From DATKUA01 sp965602675 (GTDB lineage: Bacteria > Acidobacteriota > DATKUA01), in NCBI GenBank assembly GCA_965602675.1, contig CBFCZO010000146.1:1-7593 (forward strand): DNA of 7,593 bases. The letters run 5' to 3'. A model generated the notes under the pieces. That model searched no databases, had not been told where the DNA came from, and worked only from the letters and a program-made list of their open reading frames with translations. How positions within the stretch are numbered: the first letter of the stretch is position 1; each line of letters begins with the position of its first letter. The translations under genes and the position numbers were made by a program. Shown one piece after another: positions 1 to 6,010 of this stretch.

Positions 1-348
1 TTACAGGAGATTGTTGCATGACGCGTATTAATGGTCAATCGCCGACAAGGCCAAGTCCGGAGGATTTATTAACAGTCTCTTCTAGATGCAATTATATTCT
101 TTAACATTCAATATATGTACCGCTTATCTTTTTTAACATTGTGGGCGTTAGATTTAATTATGAGTATTGCCGCTCGGCAATTGTTATGTTACTTTTTTGA
201 TGTAGATACATGGTTTTCTAAGGCCGGTGATTATAAATATCTCATAATATCGAGTTATTGACGTTTAAGACAAAATGAAGGGAATATTTTGCTGCTTGAC
301 AAATCATAACCGTTGGTCTAAATTTAGTTTAAGATAAGGAGTTTTGTC
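1..348. other. AT-rich intergenic stretch, possible tail of an upstream gene
   Basis: No convincing complete gene is present. The first about 70 bases are less AT-rich than what follows. One forward frame is open from base 3 to a TAA at 102-104, with an internal ATG at 18 preceded by AGGAGA, so this could be the last residues of an upstream gene or a 28-residue peptide. Another frame ends at a TGA (19-21) that overlaps the same ATG, so an ATGA-type overlap of two genes is also possible; the window start prevents a decision. A 33-codon ORF at 160-261 has no ribosome binding site. Bases 166-181 form a perfect short inverted repeat (ATTGCC, loop GCTC, GGCAAT). Only a loose T-rich stretch follows it, so it is at best a weak terminator for something upstream. 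Confidence 0.4.
296..324 (+). promoter_or_regulatory. Sigma-70-type promoter for the Kiwa operon
   Basis: A perfect -35 box TTGACA (296-301) is followed after 17 bp by TAAATT (319-324), which matches four of six -10 consensus positions. Transcription would start near 331, giving a leader of roughly 18 nt that contains AAGGAG (336-341), 7 nt before the GTG start at 349. Nothing between this promoter and kwaB suggests a second promoter. Confidence 0.6.
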
Positions 349-861
349 GTGTATTCGAGTACCATTCTTGCGAGATTGTTGCTGTTTTTTAGTTCTTACA
401 TTCCTTTGATAATTATATTCTCAATACGCTGTTTTGATATAAATCGCGTGTTGTCCATCTCTGGTTTCATTGTTTCGCTTGTCTTGTTTCTAATACTCGT
501 TTACATTATGTTTGTTTTGCGGAAACTCAGTGTTGTTAATCTTACCGTTAAAAAAGTCAGTGTTAAATCGTCAGATCTTCTTGCATATATGTTTTCATAC
601 ATTTTGCCGTTTCTTGGATTGCATTTAGATAACCCGCTAGAGGTGATCAGTGTAATAATTTTCTTTTCCATGTTGGCTATTGTATATGTTAACTCTAATA
701 TGATTTATATTAATCCCATGTTAAGTATACTTGGATATCGGATATATGAAGTCACTGATGCTAATGATAATGTATATGTACTAATAACTAAGCAAAAGAG
801 TATTATTGTAGGAACGGAATTAAACGCGCGCAGAATAGGGGGTAATGTGCTCTTAGACTAG
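349..861 (+). CDS. kwaA: Kiwa anti-phage membrane protein KwaA
   Basis: This 170-residue protein appears to be KwaA, the membrane subunit of the Kiwa phage-defence system. Four hydrophobic segments are visible at about residues 8-26, 37-57, 75-91 and 96-114. A short, probably cytosolic C-terminal part follows, with the pattern N115...N122-P...G129-Y and then a beta-rich tail (YVLITKQKSII), which fits the family as I know it. In characterised Kiwa, KwaA sits in the inner membrane, is linked to sensing of infecting phage, and works with KwaB. The GTG start is chosen because AAGGAG lies 7 nt upstream. The stop is 10 bp before the next gene, whose SD overlaps the stop codon, so the two are likely co-transcribed and translationally linked. 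The gene is strongly AT-rich compared with genes to the right, suggesting transfer. The membrane assignment is secure; the KwaA identity rests partly on the neighbour. Confidence 0.75.
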   Translation: MYSSTILARLLLFFSSYIPLIIIFSIRCFDINRVLSISGFIVSLVLFLILVYIMFVLRKLSVVNLTVKKVSVKSSDLLAYMFSYILPFLGLHLDNPLEVISVIIFFSMLAIVYVNSNMIYINPMLSILGYRIYEVTDANDNVYVLITKQKSIIVGTELNARRIGGNVLLD

Positions 862-871
862 AGGTGATAGC

Positions 872-1903
872 ATGGAAATCAATTCGAGAATTCAAGAGAT
901 GAAGAGCTTTGTTGAGAATTCTGATGTTATAAATCTGGTGATTGTCACTAAAAAATATAAGAAGAATCCCGAACAAATATATTCAGTGCAAATGCAAGAA
1001 AGCGCTGTGGATAGCTTCAAAAATTTAGTGGATAGTTTTTTCAAAAGTATTATGAACAAAATAAGGAGAGCATATATGTATCAGTCAACTTATGTTCCAG
1101 AGGAACATGAGTGTCTGGAAATTGAAATAGAGGGCGATGATGTTGTGTCAGAGGAAATAAATAAAATAAAGCCAATTATAGAATTGCAAGACTTTGAACA
1201 TAGTGATGAAGCAGTGAGTAGAATAAAATATTATATTATAGTTGCCGAAAATGGGACGAAAAATAAAATGCTAATGTACAATCACTTTGGGAATTATAAT
1301 ATTCTAAGTAGAAAGGGACGCTGTCCAATAGTTTTTAGTAGAAACATTATGAAAGGCCTGGAAAAAGCCATGGTATTTGCGGATACAATAGATTGCATAG
1401 CATGGAAAGGATATGTATATATATTTAAAAAAAGAAATTTTGAAAAGATATTTGAATATATGGATAGCCTGAAAATGGTGGCAAGAAGAGTGGCAAATAA
1501 AATAAAAAATGATAGGTTCACAATAAAAAATGATAATGAATACGAGAGAGCGGTAACAGAAGACATTGGAATTATAAGAAAGCTAGCAGAAATGCACAGA
1601 AATAAGAGCATTGAAAGGCTAGAATACGGGAAGATGGAGAATGCAATTGAAAAACACAAACTGATGATAGAGTTTGACCAAAATAAAAGAGAAAACGGCA
1701 AACCGATAATAGAATTCAAAAGAGATGTTAAATGGAGATGGCAGTTTTTCAAGCTATTGGCAGAGGATTACTTTCAATCGGTAACAACAAAAAGCAAATA
1801 TGTATCAACAGCAAAAAGAATAAGAGAAAAGGTAGGTAGAAAACCGCCAAAAGCAAACGAAGAGAAAAGAGGGAAAATAAAGATAAGAATACCAACGAAG
1901 TGA
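872..1903 (+). CDS. kwaB: Kiwa anti-phage protein KwaB (DUF4868)
   Basis: This 343-residue soluble protein has the hallmarks of DUF4868/KwaB, the DNA-binding effector partner of KwaA. The central region (about 110-200) contains a beta-rich stretch, then YVYIFKKRNFEKIF (181-194), which resembles the family's conserved aromatic/basic segment. The C-terminal core carries LLAEDYFQSVTTKSKY (295-310), like the family's closing motif. KwaB is reported to bind DNA and limit phage replication when released or activated through KwaA. The start at 872 follows GAGGTGA (861-867). Residues 315-343 form a tail with 13 Lys/Arg in 29 positions, apparently beyond the usual family core. Codon use is dominated by AGA, ATA and AAA, and the coding strand is purine-rich, quite unlike the GC-rich genes downstream. 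No transmembrane segment or signal peptide is seen. It is the last gene of the operon. Confidence 0.8.
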   Translation: MEINSRIQEMKSFVENSDVINLVIVTKKYKKNPEQIYSVQMQESAVDSFKNLVDSFFKSIMNKIRRAYMYQSTYVPEEHECLEIEIEGDDVVSEEINKIKPIIELQDFEHSDEAVSRIKYYIIVAENGTKNKMLMYNHFGNYNILSRKGRCPIVFSRNIMKGLEKAMVFADTIDCIAWKGYVYIFKKRNFEKIFEYMDSLKMVARRVANKIKNDRFTIKNDNEYERAVTEDIGIIRKLAEMHRNKSIERLEYGKMENAIEKHKLMIEFDQNKRENGKPIIEFKRDVKWRWQFFKLLAEDYFQSVTTKSKYVSTAKRIREKVGRKPPKANEEKRGKIKIRIPTK

Positions 1904-2065
1904 TGAGAACATAAAAAGAAAAGAAAATAAATTAAATTTATCGACGGTAAGATAATAATGTAATTAGAGTGAAGGAATCCTAATAAAGTGAATGAGACAG
2001 AAGAAGGCGAGTATGGTTGGAAATGCATTTGAAGACGTATTTCTTCATCGGTCCCGGCCGACAGT
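1904..2065. other. Intergenic tail of the AT-rich patch
   Basis: No gene is supported here. The purine-rich, AT-rich composition of kwaB continues past its stop to about 2035 and then changes abruptly to GC-rich sequence near 2050, marking the probable right edge of the acquired segment. A 14-codon frame (1988-2032) reads like ordinary protein but is too short to call; it could be a remnant. The only hairpin, 2030-2047 (TGAAGA, 6-nt loop, TCTTCA), is AT-rich and lacks a T-run, so no good terminator for kwaB is seen. Confidence 0.5.
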
Positions 2066-2740
2066 TTAACGCAAGCTGATCTCACAGAAAACGCTGGAGC
2101 CGTCGATTTCCTCGATTTCGGCGTGCATGTTGAGGCGGGCGGCGAGGCCGCGGAAGTCGTCGGGGCTGAAGGTGGTGGCGCGGAAGCCGTCTTTGCAGAC
2201 GATGACGCCGTCGCGCGTTTGCTCGCGGTCGATCTCTCCCAGCAGGCCTTCGGCGGCCTGGAGCTCGAACCACTGCAGGCGGTGATCCCAGAAGCGCTCT
2301 GAATAGCTGGAGAAGAGGACTGCCCCGCCGGGTGCGGTGACGCGGACGGCCTCGCGCATGAGCTCAAGCGGCTCGACCTTGAATGCGGAGATGCCGTTCT
2401 GGATGCAGGCGACGAGGTCGAATGTGCCGTCGGGGAAGCCGAGCTTGGCGGCGTCCATGACGTAGAGGGGGCAGGAGTGGCCGAGGGTGGCGCACGCCAG
2501 GAGCAGGCTGGGGAGGGAGTTGTCGATACCGGCGGCGATGGCGGCGGATGGCGCCAGGCGTTGGAGAGCGCGGCCGTAACCGCAGCCCAGCTCGAGCAGG
2601 CGATCGCCCGGCCTGATTTTAGATATGACGTGTTCGATTTCGGCGTCGAGGTAGCGCCGCACGCGCGGCGGGGCGATCTCATAGACGCGGCGCAGGCACT
2701 CGGCGGAGAGTTTTTGCGCGTAGTATTTGGTGTCGCTCAT
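2066..2740 (-). CDS. Class I SAM-dependent methyltransferase
   Basis: This 224-residue cytosolic protein is a Rossmann-fold methyltransferase of the Methyltransf_11/25 type. Motif I is LLELGCGYG (48-56), which binds S-adenosylmethionine. The ribose-binding acidic residue is D73 in GIDNS. A motif-II/III segment MDAAKLGFPDGTFDLV (95-110) contains D96 and D108, and the post-motif VTAPGGAVLFSSY (134-146) follows. The N-terminal helix-rich cap (1-45) and the region after 150 would form the substrate pocket. The substrate cannot be deduced; small-molecule methylation is most likely, since no DNA- or RNA-methylase NPPY-type motif is present. It is GC-rich and points left, so it is host-like and not part of the Kiwa operon, with which it converges. 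No clear SD precedes the ATG at 2740. Confidence 0.85.
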   Translation of the reverse strand: MSDTKYYAQKLSAECLRRVYEIAPPRVRRYLDAEIEHVISKIRPGDRLLELGCGYGRALQRLAPSAAIAAGIDNSLPSLLLACATLGHSCPLYVMDAAKLGFPDGTFDLVACIQNGISAFKVEPLELMREAVRVTAPGGAVLFSSYSERFWDHRLQWFELQAAEGLLGEIDREQTRDGVIVCKDGFRATTFSPDDFRGLAARLNMHAEIEEIDGSSVFCEISLR

Positions 2741-2770
2741 CGGAGCCGATTAGATCTGTTTTATTTCAAT

Positions 2771-2799
2771 ATGATAGTGATCTGAGCGTTGATACACAA
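2771..2799 (-). promoter_or_regulatory. Candidate promoter for the methyltransferase
   Basis: On the minus strand TTGTGT (2799-2794) and TATCAT (2776-2771) are separated by 17 bp. The -10 matches five of six consensus bases and the -35 only the TTG. Transcription would begin about 25 nt before the ATG. The -35 lies in a short dyad, ACACA ACG TGTGT (2794-2806), which could bind a regulator. Confidence 0.35.
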
Positions 2800-2808
2800 C
2801 GTGTGTAA

Positions 2809-2843
2809 AAGGGGCGCATAATCCGCCGCGACGGACGCCCCTT
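2809..2843 (-). repeat. Solo REP-like hairpin
   Basis: Perfect outer arms AAGGGGCG (2809-2816) and CGCCCCTT (2836-2843) enclose an inner stem TCCG (2822-2825) / CGGA (2832-2835). Read on the minus strand it aligns with the partial repeat at 6131-6168: both contain GGCGTCCG, then CGC, then GCGGATT and a closing GC-rich arm, so they look like one family. There is no T-run, which argues against a plain terminator. It sits between divergent promoters. Confidence 0.55.
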
Positions 2844-2896
2844 AGCTCTGTGCGGCGGGTTTGGAGAAGAGCGGTGTATAAATGCACCTCGTCGGC

Positions 2897-2925
2897 TTGA
2901 CAACTGCGGCCCTGGGCGTTAAATT
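2897..2925 (+). promoter_or_regulatory. Promoter of the toxin-antitoxin operon
   Basis: Perfect TTGACA (2897-2902), a 17-bp spacer, then TAAATT (2920-2925). The start of transcription would fall near 2932, about 48 nt before the antitoxin ATG. The boxes and spacing are the same as those before kwaA. Confidence 0.6.
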
Positions 2926-2949
2926 ACTTTGCGTAACGTACATTAAGTA
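2925..2949 (+). promoter_or_regulatory. Candidate operator for antitoxin autoregulation
   Basis: A 25-bp imperfect dyad reads TACTT-N3-GTA-N3-TAC-N3-AAGTA, with 16 symmetric positions. It overlaps the end of the -10 box and the expected transcription start. Phd/YefM antitoxins typically repress their own operon by binding palindromes at the promoter, so this is the natural candidate site. Binding is inferred. Confidence 0.4.
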
Positions 2950-2979
2950 TATTATGGCAGTTTGAGTGGAGGCCTAGTG

Positions 2980-3237
2980 ATGACAACGAGTATTTCGGCC
3001 CTTGAAGCGCGGGACCGGTTTGCCGACATGACAAACCAGGTTCACTACGGTAAGGAGCGGTTTGTGGTGACGCGGCGCTCCAAGCCGTTTGTGGCGATCG
3101 TACCGCTTGACGACTTGAAACTGATCGAATTGCTCGAGGACCTGATCGATATCGAGGAGGCCCATCGGGCCCTGGCAGAGGCTGAAGCGAAGGGCACCAT
3201 ATCCTGGGAGGATATCAAGGAAGAGCTGGGCCTCTGA
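2980..3237 (+). CDS. Phd/YefM family antitoxin
   Basis: An 85-residue antitoxin of a type II toxin-antitoxin pair. The N-terminal half (SISALEARDRFADMTNQV, then RFVVTRRSKPFVAIVP) matches the Phd/YefM DNA-binding fold. The acidic, helical C-terminal half (about 45-85) is the part that normally wraps around and neutralises the toxin. The ATG at 2980 is preferred because GGAGG (2968-2972) lies 7 nt upstream; an in-frame TTG at 2962 and GTG at 2977 are less well placed. The toxin gene starts one base after this stop, the usual antitoxin-first order. The antitoxin probably represses the operon through the dyad at 2925-2949, and protein-level proteolysis would release the toxin. Confidence 0.9.
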   Translation: MTTSISALEARDRFADMTNQVHYGKERFVVTRRSKPFVAIVPLDDLKLIELLEDLIDIEEAHRALAEAEAKGTISWEDIKEELGL

Positions 3238-3238
3238 G

Positions 3239-3553
3239 ATGTATTCGATTGAGCTGACTCCGCAGGCGGCGAGGCAGTTAAAAAGGCTTCCCAGCGATAC
3301 GCGCACTCAGGTCGCACGGGCAATCGACAGGCTCGGGAGTGATCCCCGGCCGCGCGGCGTGAGGAAGCTCAAGGGCAAGGAGATCAAGAACTGCTACAGG
3401 TTGCGGGTCGGCGATTTTCGTATAATTTATCAGGTCAGGAATGGAGATGAGCTTGTGGTGCTGATCATCAGGATAGGCGATCGCAAGGAGGTGTATGAAG
3501 ATCAGAAGAGGTTAATGAGGCTATTGAAGAGGTTTCGATCGGGGGGCGGATAG
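3239..3553 (+). CDS. RelE/ParE family toxin
   Basis: A 104-residue basic protein with the RelE/ParE fold. The N-terminal strand and helical hairpin (YSIELTPQAARQLKRLP, then the helix to about 33) lead to the conserved core YRLRVGDFRIIYQV (53-66) and IIRIGDRKEVY (76-86). Residues R54, R61, R82 and Y86 sit where RelE-type mRNA interferases keep their RNA-binding and catalytic residues, so cleavage of ribosome-bound mRNA is the likely activity. A ParE-like gyrase poison is the alternative. The ATG is one base after the antitoxin stop; a purine-rich AAGGAAGAG lies about 13 nt upstream. The basic C-terminal tail (90-100) is slightly longer than usual. A strong terminator follows at 3600. Confidence 0.88.
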   Translation: MYSIELTPQAARQLKRLPSDTRTQVARAIDRLGSDPRPRGVRKLKGKEIKNCYRLRVGDFRIIYQVRNGDELVVLIIRIGDRKEVYEDQKRLMRLLKRFRSGGG

Positions 3554-3599
3554 GACTTCACCCGTTGAATGGATATCGACGCAAAAATTCAAACGAGAC

Positions 3600-3631
3600 A
3601 AAAAAAGGCGGACAAAAGTGTCCGCCTTTTT
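3600..3631. terminator. Bidirectional rho-independent terminator
   Basis: A perfect 8-bp stem GGCGGACA (3607-3614) / TGTCCGCC (3619-3626) with loop AAAG is flanked by seven A on the left and five T on the right. It lies between convergent genes and can serve both: the toxin operon on the plus strand and the M24 peptidase on the minus strand. Confidence 0.92.
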
Positions 3632-3649
3632 ACTTGCTGTAAAGGGGTA

Positions 3650-4897
3650 TCAGCCGAACGGGTGCTCGAGTGAGGGGCTCTGCTGGGTGTAGAGTTTGCC
3701 GCCGTCCTCGGAGATGTACATGATGTCTTCGAGGCGCAGTCCGAACTCGCCGTAGATGTAGATACCCGGCTCGTCGCTGAACACCATGCCAGGCGCTAGG
3801 GGGAGCTTGTTGCCGCGGACGAGGTAGGGCCACTCGTGGCCGTCCATGCCGATGCCGTGGCCGAGGCGGTGGGTGAGGTATTTGTAGTCGGGGCCGTAGC
3901 CGGCGTCGGAGATGACCTTTCGCGCTGCGTCGTCGACGGAGCCGCAGGGCGCGCCGACCTTGGCGGCGGCGAGAGCGGCGTCCTGCGCGCGGTGGACGAT
4001 GTCGAAGACCTCGACCTGTTTTTTCGAGGGCTTGCCGTAGACAACTGTGCGGGTGATGTCGGAGGGGTAGCCGTTGACGCGGCAGCCGCCGTCGGTGAGC
4101 ACTGTCATGCCCGGTTTCAGGGGCTGGCGGTTCCTGGTGCCGTGGGGGAAGGCGGAGTTCTCGCCGTGGAGCACCATCGCGCCCCCGGGGAGGCCGTATT
4201 TCTGGAAGCCGGCTGCGATTGCGCCGGAGACTTCGTCTTCCTTCATACCTTCGGAGAGGTTGGTGAGCACCGTGCCGTAGACCTGGACGGTGAGGTTGTT
4301 GGCAATGCGCTGCAGTTCCTGTTCTTTTTCGGATTTGATTATTCTGCAGCCCGCGGTGACCGGGTCGCCAGAGACGAACTGGAGGGAGGGCGCGGCCTTG
4401 CGCAGGCCGTCGAAGACCATGAACCTGACGGTTTCCTCGATGCCGACCTGGCCAGCGGTAACGCAGGCGTCGGCGAGGATCTTCTTCGTCAGGCCGTAGG
4501 GGCACTCGTGCTCGTGCCAGGGGTAGACGCCGCACTCTTCGGTGAGCTGTTCGCGCGCTCTCTGCTCTTCGAAGGCGGGTGTGATGACGGCGGGATCATG
4601 GTCGGGGAACAGGATCATGCCGAACATGCGCTCGCTGCGCCACCAGTTGATGCCGGCGAAGTACCTGAGCGAAGTGCTTCCGGTGAGCAGCAGGGCGTCG
4701 ATGCCGTTCTCGCCCAGGAGCCTGCGCGCTTTCTGCTGGCGGGCCTGGTAGTCGGAAGCGTCGATGGTGGGCGCGTTTTGGAGCGTGCCCTGAGTGATGG
4801 TGTCCATCGGGATGCTGGTTTCGGCGTGGGCGAAGGCGGCAGCCCCCAGGACTCCCAGCGCCGAGGTCTTGAGCATTTGTCTGCGGGTCCAGTACAT
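3650..4897 (-). CDS. Tat-exported M24 family metallopeptidase (Xaa-Pro aminopeptidase-like)
   Basis: A 415-residue peptidase with a twin-arginine signal: TRRQMLK (4-10), a short hydrophobic stretch, and AHA at 23-25 as a signal peptidase site, so it is exported folded. A creatinase/prolidase N-terminal domain spans about 45-185 and the M24 pita-bread domain about 190-405. All five dinuclear-metal ligands are visible: D269 (TDGG), D280 (SDITRT), H347 (GHGIG), E376 (DEPGIY) and E390 (RLED). H252 (PHG) and H354 (GHE) are the accessory active-site histidines. It should remove N-terminal residues ahead of proline or cleave X-Pro dipeptides; the exact substrate is unknown. GGAGG (4902-4906) lies 4 nt before the ATG. 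The gene is GC-rich and host-like, converges with the toxin operon and shares its terminator. Confidence 0.92.
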   Translation of the reverse strand: MYWTRRQMLKTSALGVLGAAAFAHAETSIPMDTITQGTLQNAPTIDASDYQARQQKARRLLGENGIDALLLTGSTSLRYFAGINWWRSERMFGMILFPDHDPAVITPAFEEQRAREQLTEECGVYPWHEHECPYGLTKKILADACVTAGQVGIEETVRFMVFDGLRKAAPSLQFVSGDPVTAGCRIIKSEKEQELQRIANNLTVQVYGTVLTNLSEGMKEDEVSGAIAAGFQKYGLPGGAMVLHGENSAFPHGTRNRQPLKPGMTVLTDGGCRVNGYPSDITRTVVYGKPSKKQVEVFDIVHRAQDAALAAAKVGAPCGSVDDAARKVISDAGYGPDYKYLTHRLGHGIGMDGHEWPYLVRGNKLPLAPGMVFSDEPGIYIYGEFGLRLEDIMYISEDGGKLYTQQSPSLEHPFG

Positions 4898-4951
4898 GTG
4901 TCCTCCCCCGTGTAAATAATTTCAAGTTCTATTCGGTGCGGAAATCGCGGC

Positions 4952-5100
4952 TGTGCCACAAAGTGGTTCGATCAGGAGCGCATAAAAGTATGGCACATGA
5001 TTGCGCGGCTCTCCAGATGATAATTGGGGGGGCGGCACGCCGGAGAGCGAATGCCGGGGCGGGATATGGTTGGGGAAAAACCACGGCCGGGACGGCCGTG
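4952..5100. repeat. Cluster of nested inverted repeats
   Basis: No gene is seen between the M24 start and the tandem repeat array. Four palindromes are present: TGTGCCA (4952-4958) with TGGCACA (4991-4997); GCTCTCC (5008-5014) with GGAGAGC (5042-5048); TGGTT (5067-5071) with AACCA (5079-5083); and CACGGCC (5082-5088) with GGCCGTG (5094-5100). The last, read on the minus strand, is followed by GTTTTT and so looks like a leftward terminator, although no leftward gene ends here. Confidence 0.5.
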
Positions 5101-5127
5101 CCACGGTCGCCGCGGAGGGCGCAAGGG

Positions 5128-5244
5128 ACGGGCCGGATAATCCGGCCCCCACTATTTTCGTGCGACATTTCTCAGGTATTCGAACGGCTGGATGTTCCAC
5201 CCGGAGATTGGAGAAGTGGTGTTCATTCCACCCGGGTATGGCAG
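5128..5244 (-). repeat. REP-like tandem unit 1 (type A)
   Basis: First unit of the array. It opens with a hairpin GGGCCGGA / TCCGGCCC. The unit then carries the shared core ACTATTTTCGTGCGACATTT, the type-A block CGGCTGGATGTTCC, and a second, weaker hairpin around GTGG...CCAC (5216-5231). The CTAC flank seen in the other units is CCAC here. Confidence 0.75.
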
Positions 5245-5352
5245 ACGGGGCGGATAAATCCGCCCCCTACTATTTTCGTCCGACATTTGTCGGGTATTCG
5301 AACTGTCACGTACTTTGCCCGGAGATTGTAGGGGCGGTATTCATACCGCCCG
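5245..5352. repeat. REP-like unit 2 (type B) with paired GTAG hairpins
   Basis: It starts with stem GGGGCGGAT / ATCCGCCCC and then CTAC (5267-5270), which is GTAG plus hairpin on the minus strand. It ends with GTAG (5328-5331) plus a perfect hairpin GGGCGGTAT (5332-5340) / ATACCGCCC (5343-5351) on the plus strand. The two GTAG hairpins therefore point in opposite directions about 57 bp apart, the arrangement of an inverted REP pair. The type-B block is CTGTCACGTACTTTGCC. The RAYT gene begins 24 bp later. Confidence 0.75.
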
Positions 5353-5976
5353 CTTAGTGTTGTATTTTATGTCCGATGATAAATCGTAATAAGTTACCCA
5401 TGCGCCGCTCTCCAAGGATGACGACACTTGATTATTCGGAACCATATGTCTTTTCGACAACTGTTTGTGTTTTTGATAGAAGGCCGCTTTTTTCCAAATC
5501 TGAATCTGCGGGTATTCTTGAATCTGCGGTGAAACAATACGCATCCTTTTGTGAGATGGACTTAATTGCCTACTGTATTATGCCGGATCATCTACATGTA
5601 ATCATCCAACCGCAGGGAGCAGCACCCGTAAATCGATATATCCGATCATTAAAAGGAAGGGCCACCTATCTTTTACACAAATCGGGAGTTGTGGGGCGAA
5701 TCTGGCAAAGATCGTTTTATGATCACATTGTGCGTTTAGCGGAGGATTTGCCAACAGCTGTTCGTTATGTCCTGGAAAATCCTGTGCGGAGCGGGCTCGT
5801 AAATGGTTTTTCAGAGTATCCTTGGAGTTGGGACAAGTATGGTGTGAAAGTCACGGGAAGAATCTAAGCGGTGACGATTTAACTAAGATACTGCGGGGCG
5901 GATAAATCCGCCCCCTACTATTTTCGTCCGACATTTGTCAGGTATTCGAACTGTCACGTACTTTGCCCGGAGATTG
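5246..5976 (+). mobile_element. Candidate RAYT-REP element bounded by direct repeats
   Basis: The transposase gene is bracketed by two direct copies of the type-B block, 5246-5328 and 5894-5976, which differ by eye at one of 83 positions (5292 versus 5940). RAYT genes are typically flanked by their cognate REP sequences. True element ends are not established; the boundaries given are the outer limits of the flanking duplication. Confidence 0.45.
5376..5867 (+). CDS. REP-associated tyrosine transposase (RAYT, Y1/HUH family)
   Basis: A 163-residue single-strand DNA transposase of the IS200/RAYT group. The HUH-type metal site is visible as MPDHLHVII (H72, H74). The likely nucleophile is Y115 in QRSFYDHIVR, followed by the usual ENPVRSGLV (134-142) and a WSW segment near 150. 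The length is close to that of other RAYTs. Such proteins nick at REP hairpins bearing a GTAG tetranucleotide, and just such hairpins flank the gene. Start choice is uncertain: there is no SD before ATG 5376, M9 at 5400 is an alternative, and an in-frame stop lies at 5355-5357. The reading frame is intact, so the protein may be functional. Its base composition is more AT-rich than the surrounding repeats and host genes. Confidence 0.9.
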   Translation: MINRNKLPMRRSPRMTTLDYSEPYVFSTTVCVFDRRPLFSKSESAGILESAVKQYASFCEMDLIAYCIMPDHLHVIIQPQGAAPVNRYIRSLKGRATYLLHKSGVVGRIWQRSFYDHIVRLAEDLPTAVRYVLENPVRSGLVNGFSEYPWSWDKYGVKVTGRI

Positions 5977-6010
5977 GAGAAGTGGTGTTCATTCCGCCCG
6001 GGTATGGCAG
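5892..6010 (-). repeat. REP-like tandem unit 3 (type B)
   Basis: Immediately right of the RAYT gene. It has the stem GGGGCGGAT / ATCCGCCCC with CTAC (5915-5918), the shared core and the type-B block, almost identical to unit 2 up to 5976. After that it carries the GGAG-type second hairpin (GTGG...CCGC) instead of the GTAG hairpin of unit 2. Confidence 0.75.

Noticed and set aside
100..154. Integron attC-like site: TAACA at one end and GGGCGTTAGAT at the other
   Set aside because: The outer boxes match the GTTRRRY pattern, but the interior is not palindromic, the left box is a poor RYYYAAC, and no second such site follows kwaB.
160..261. 33-codon ORF upstream of kwaA
   Set aside because: No ribosome binding site, no recognisable product, and part of it is an inverted repeat.
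1294..1752. 152-codon ORF antisense to kwaB
   Set aside because: It is fully inside a well-supported gene, and its hydrophobic composition is the expected shadow of a purine-rich coding strand.
2477..2785. 102-codon forward ORF over the methyltransferase start
   Set aside because: It overlaps the SAM-binding motif region of the methyltransferase on the opposite strand, and its low-complexity Gly/Ala composition is typical of a shadow frame.
2962..2979. Longer antitoxin starting at TTG
   Set aside because: It would place the start ahead of the GGAGG ribosome binding site; the ATG at 2980 has ideal spacing and the family-like N-terminus.
3836..4915. Long forward ORF over the M24 peptidase gene
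   Set aside because: The opposite strand encodes a complete M24 enzyme with all five metal ligands and a Tat signal; the forward ORF is a GC-driven shadow.
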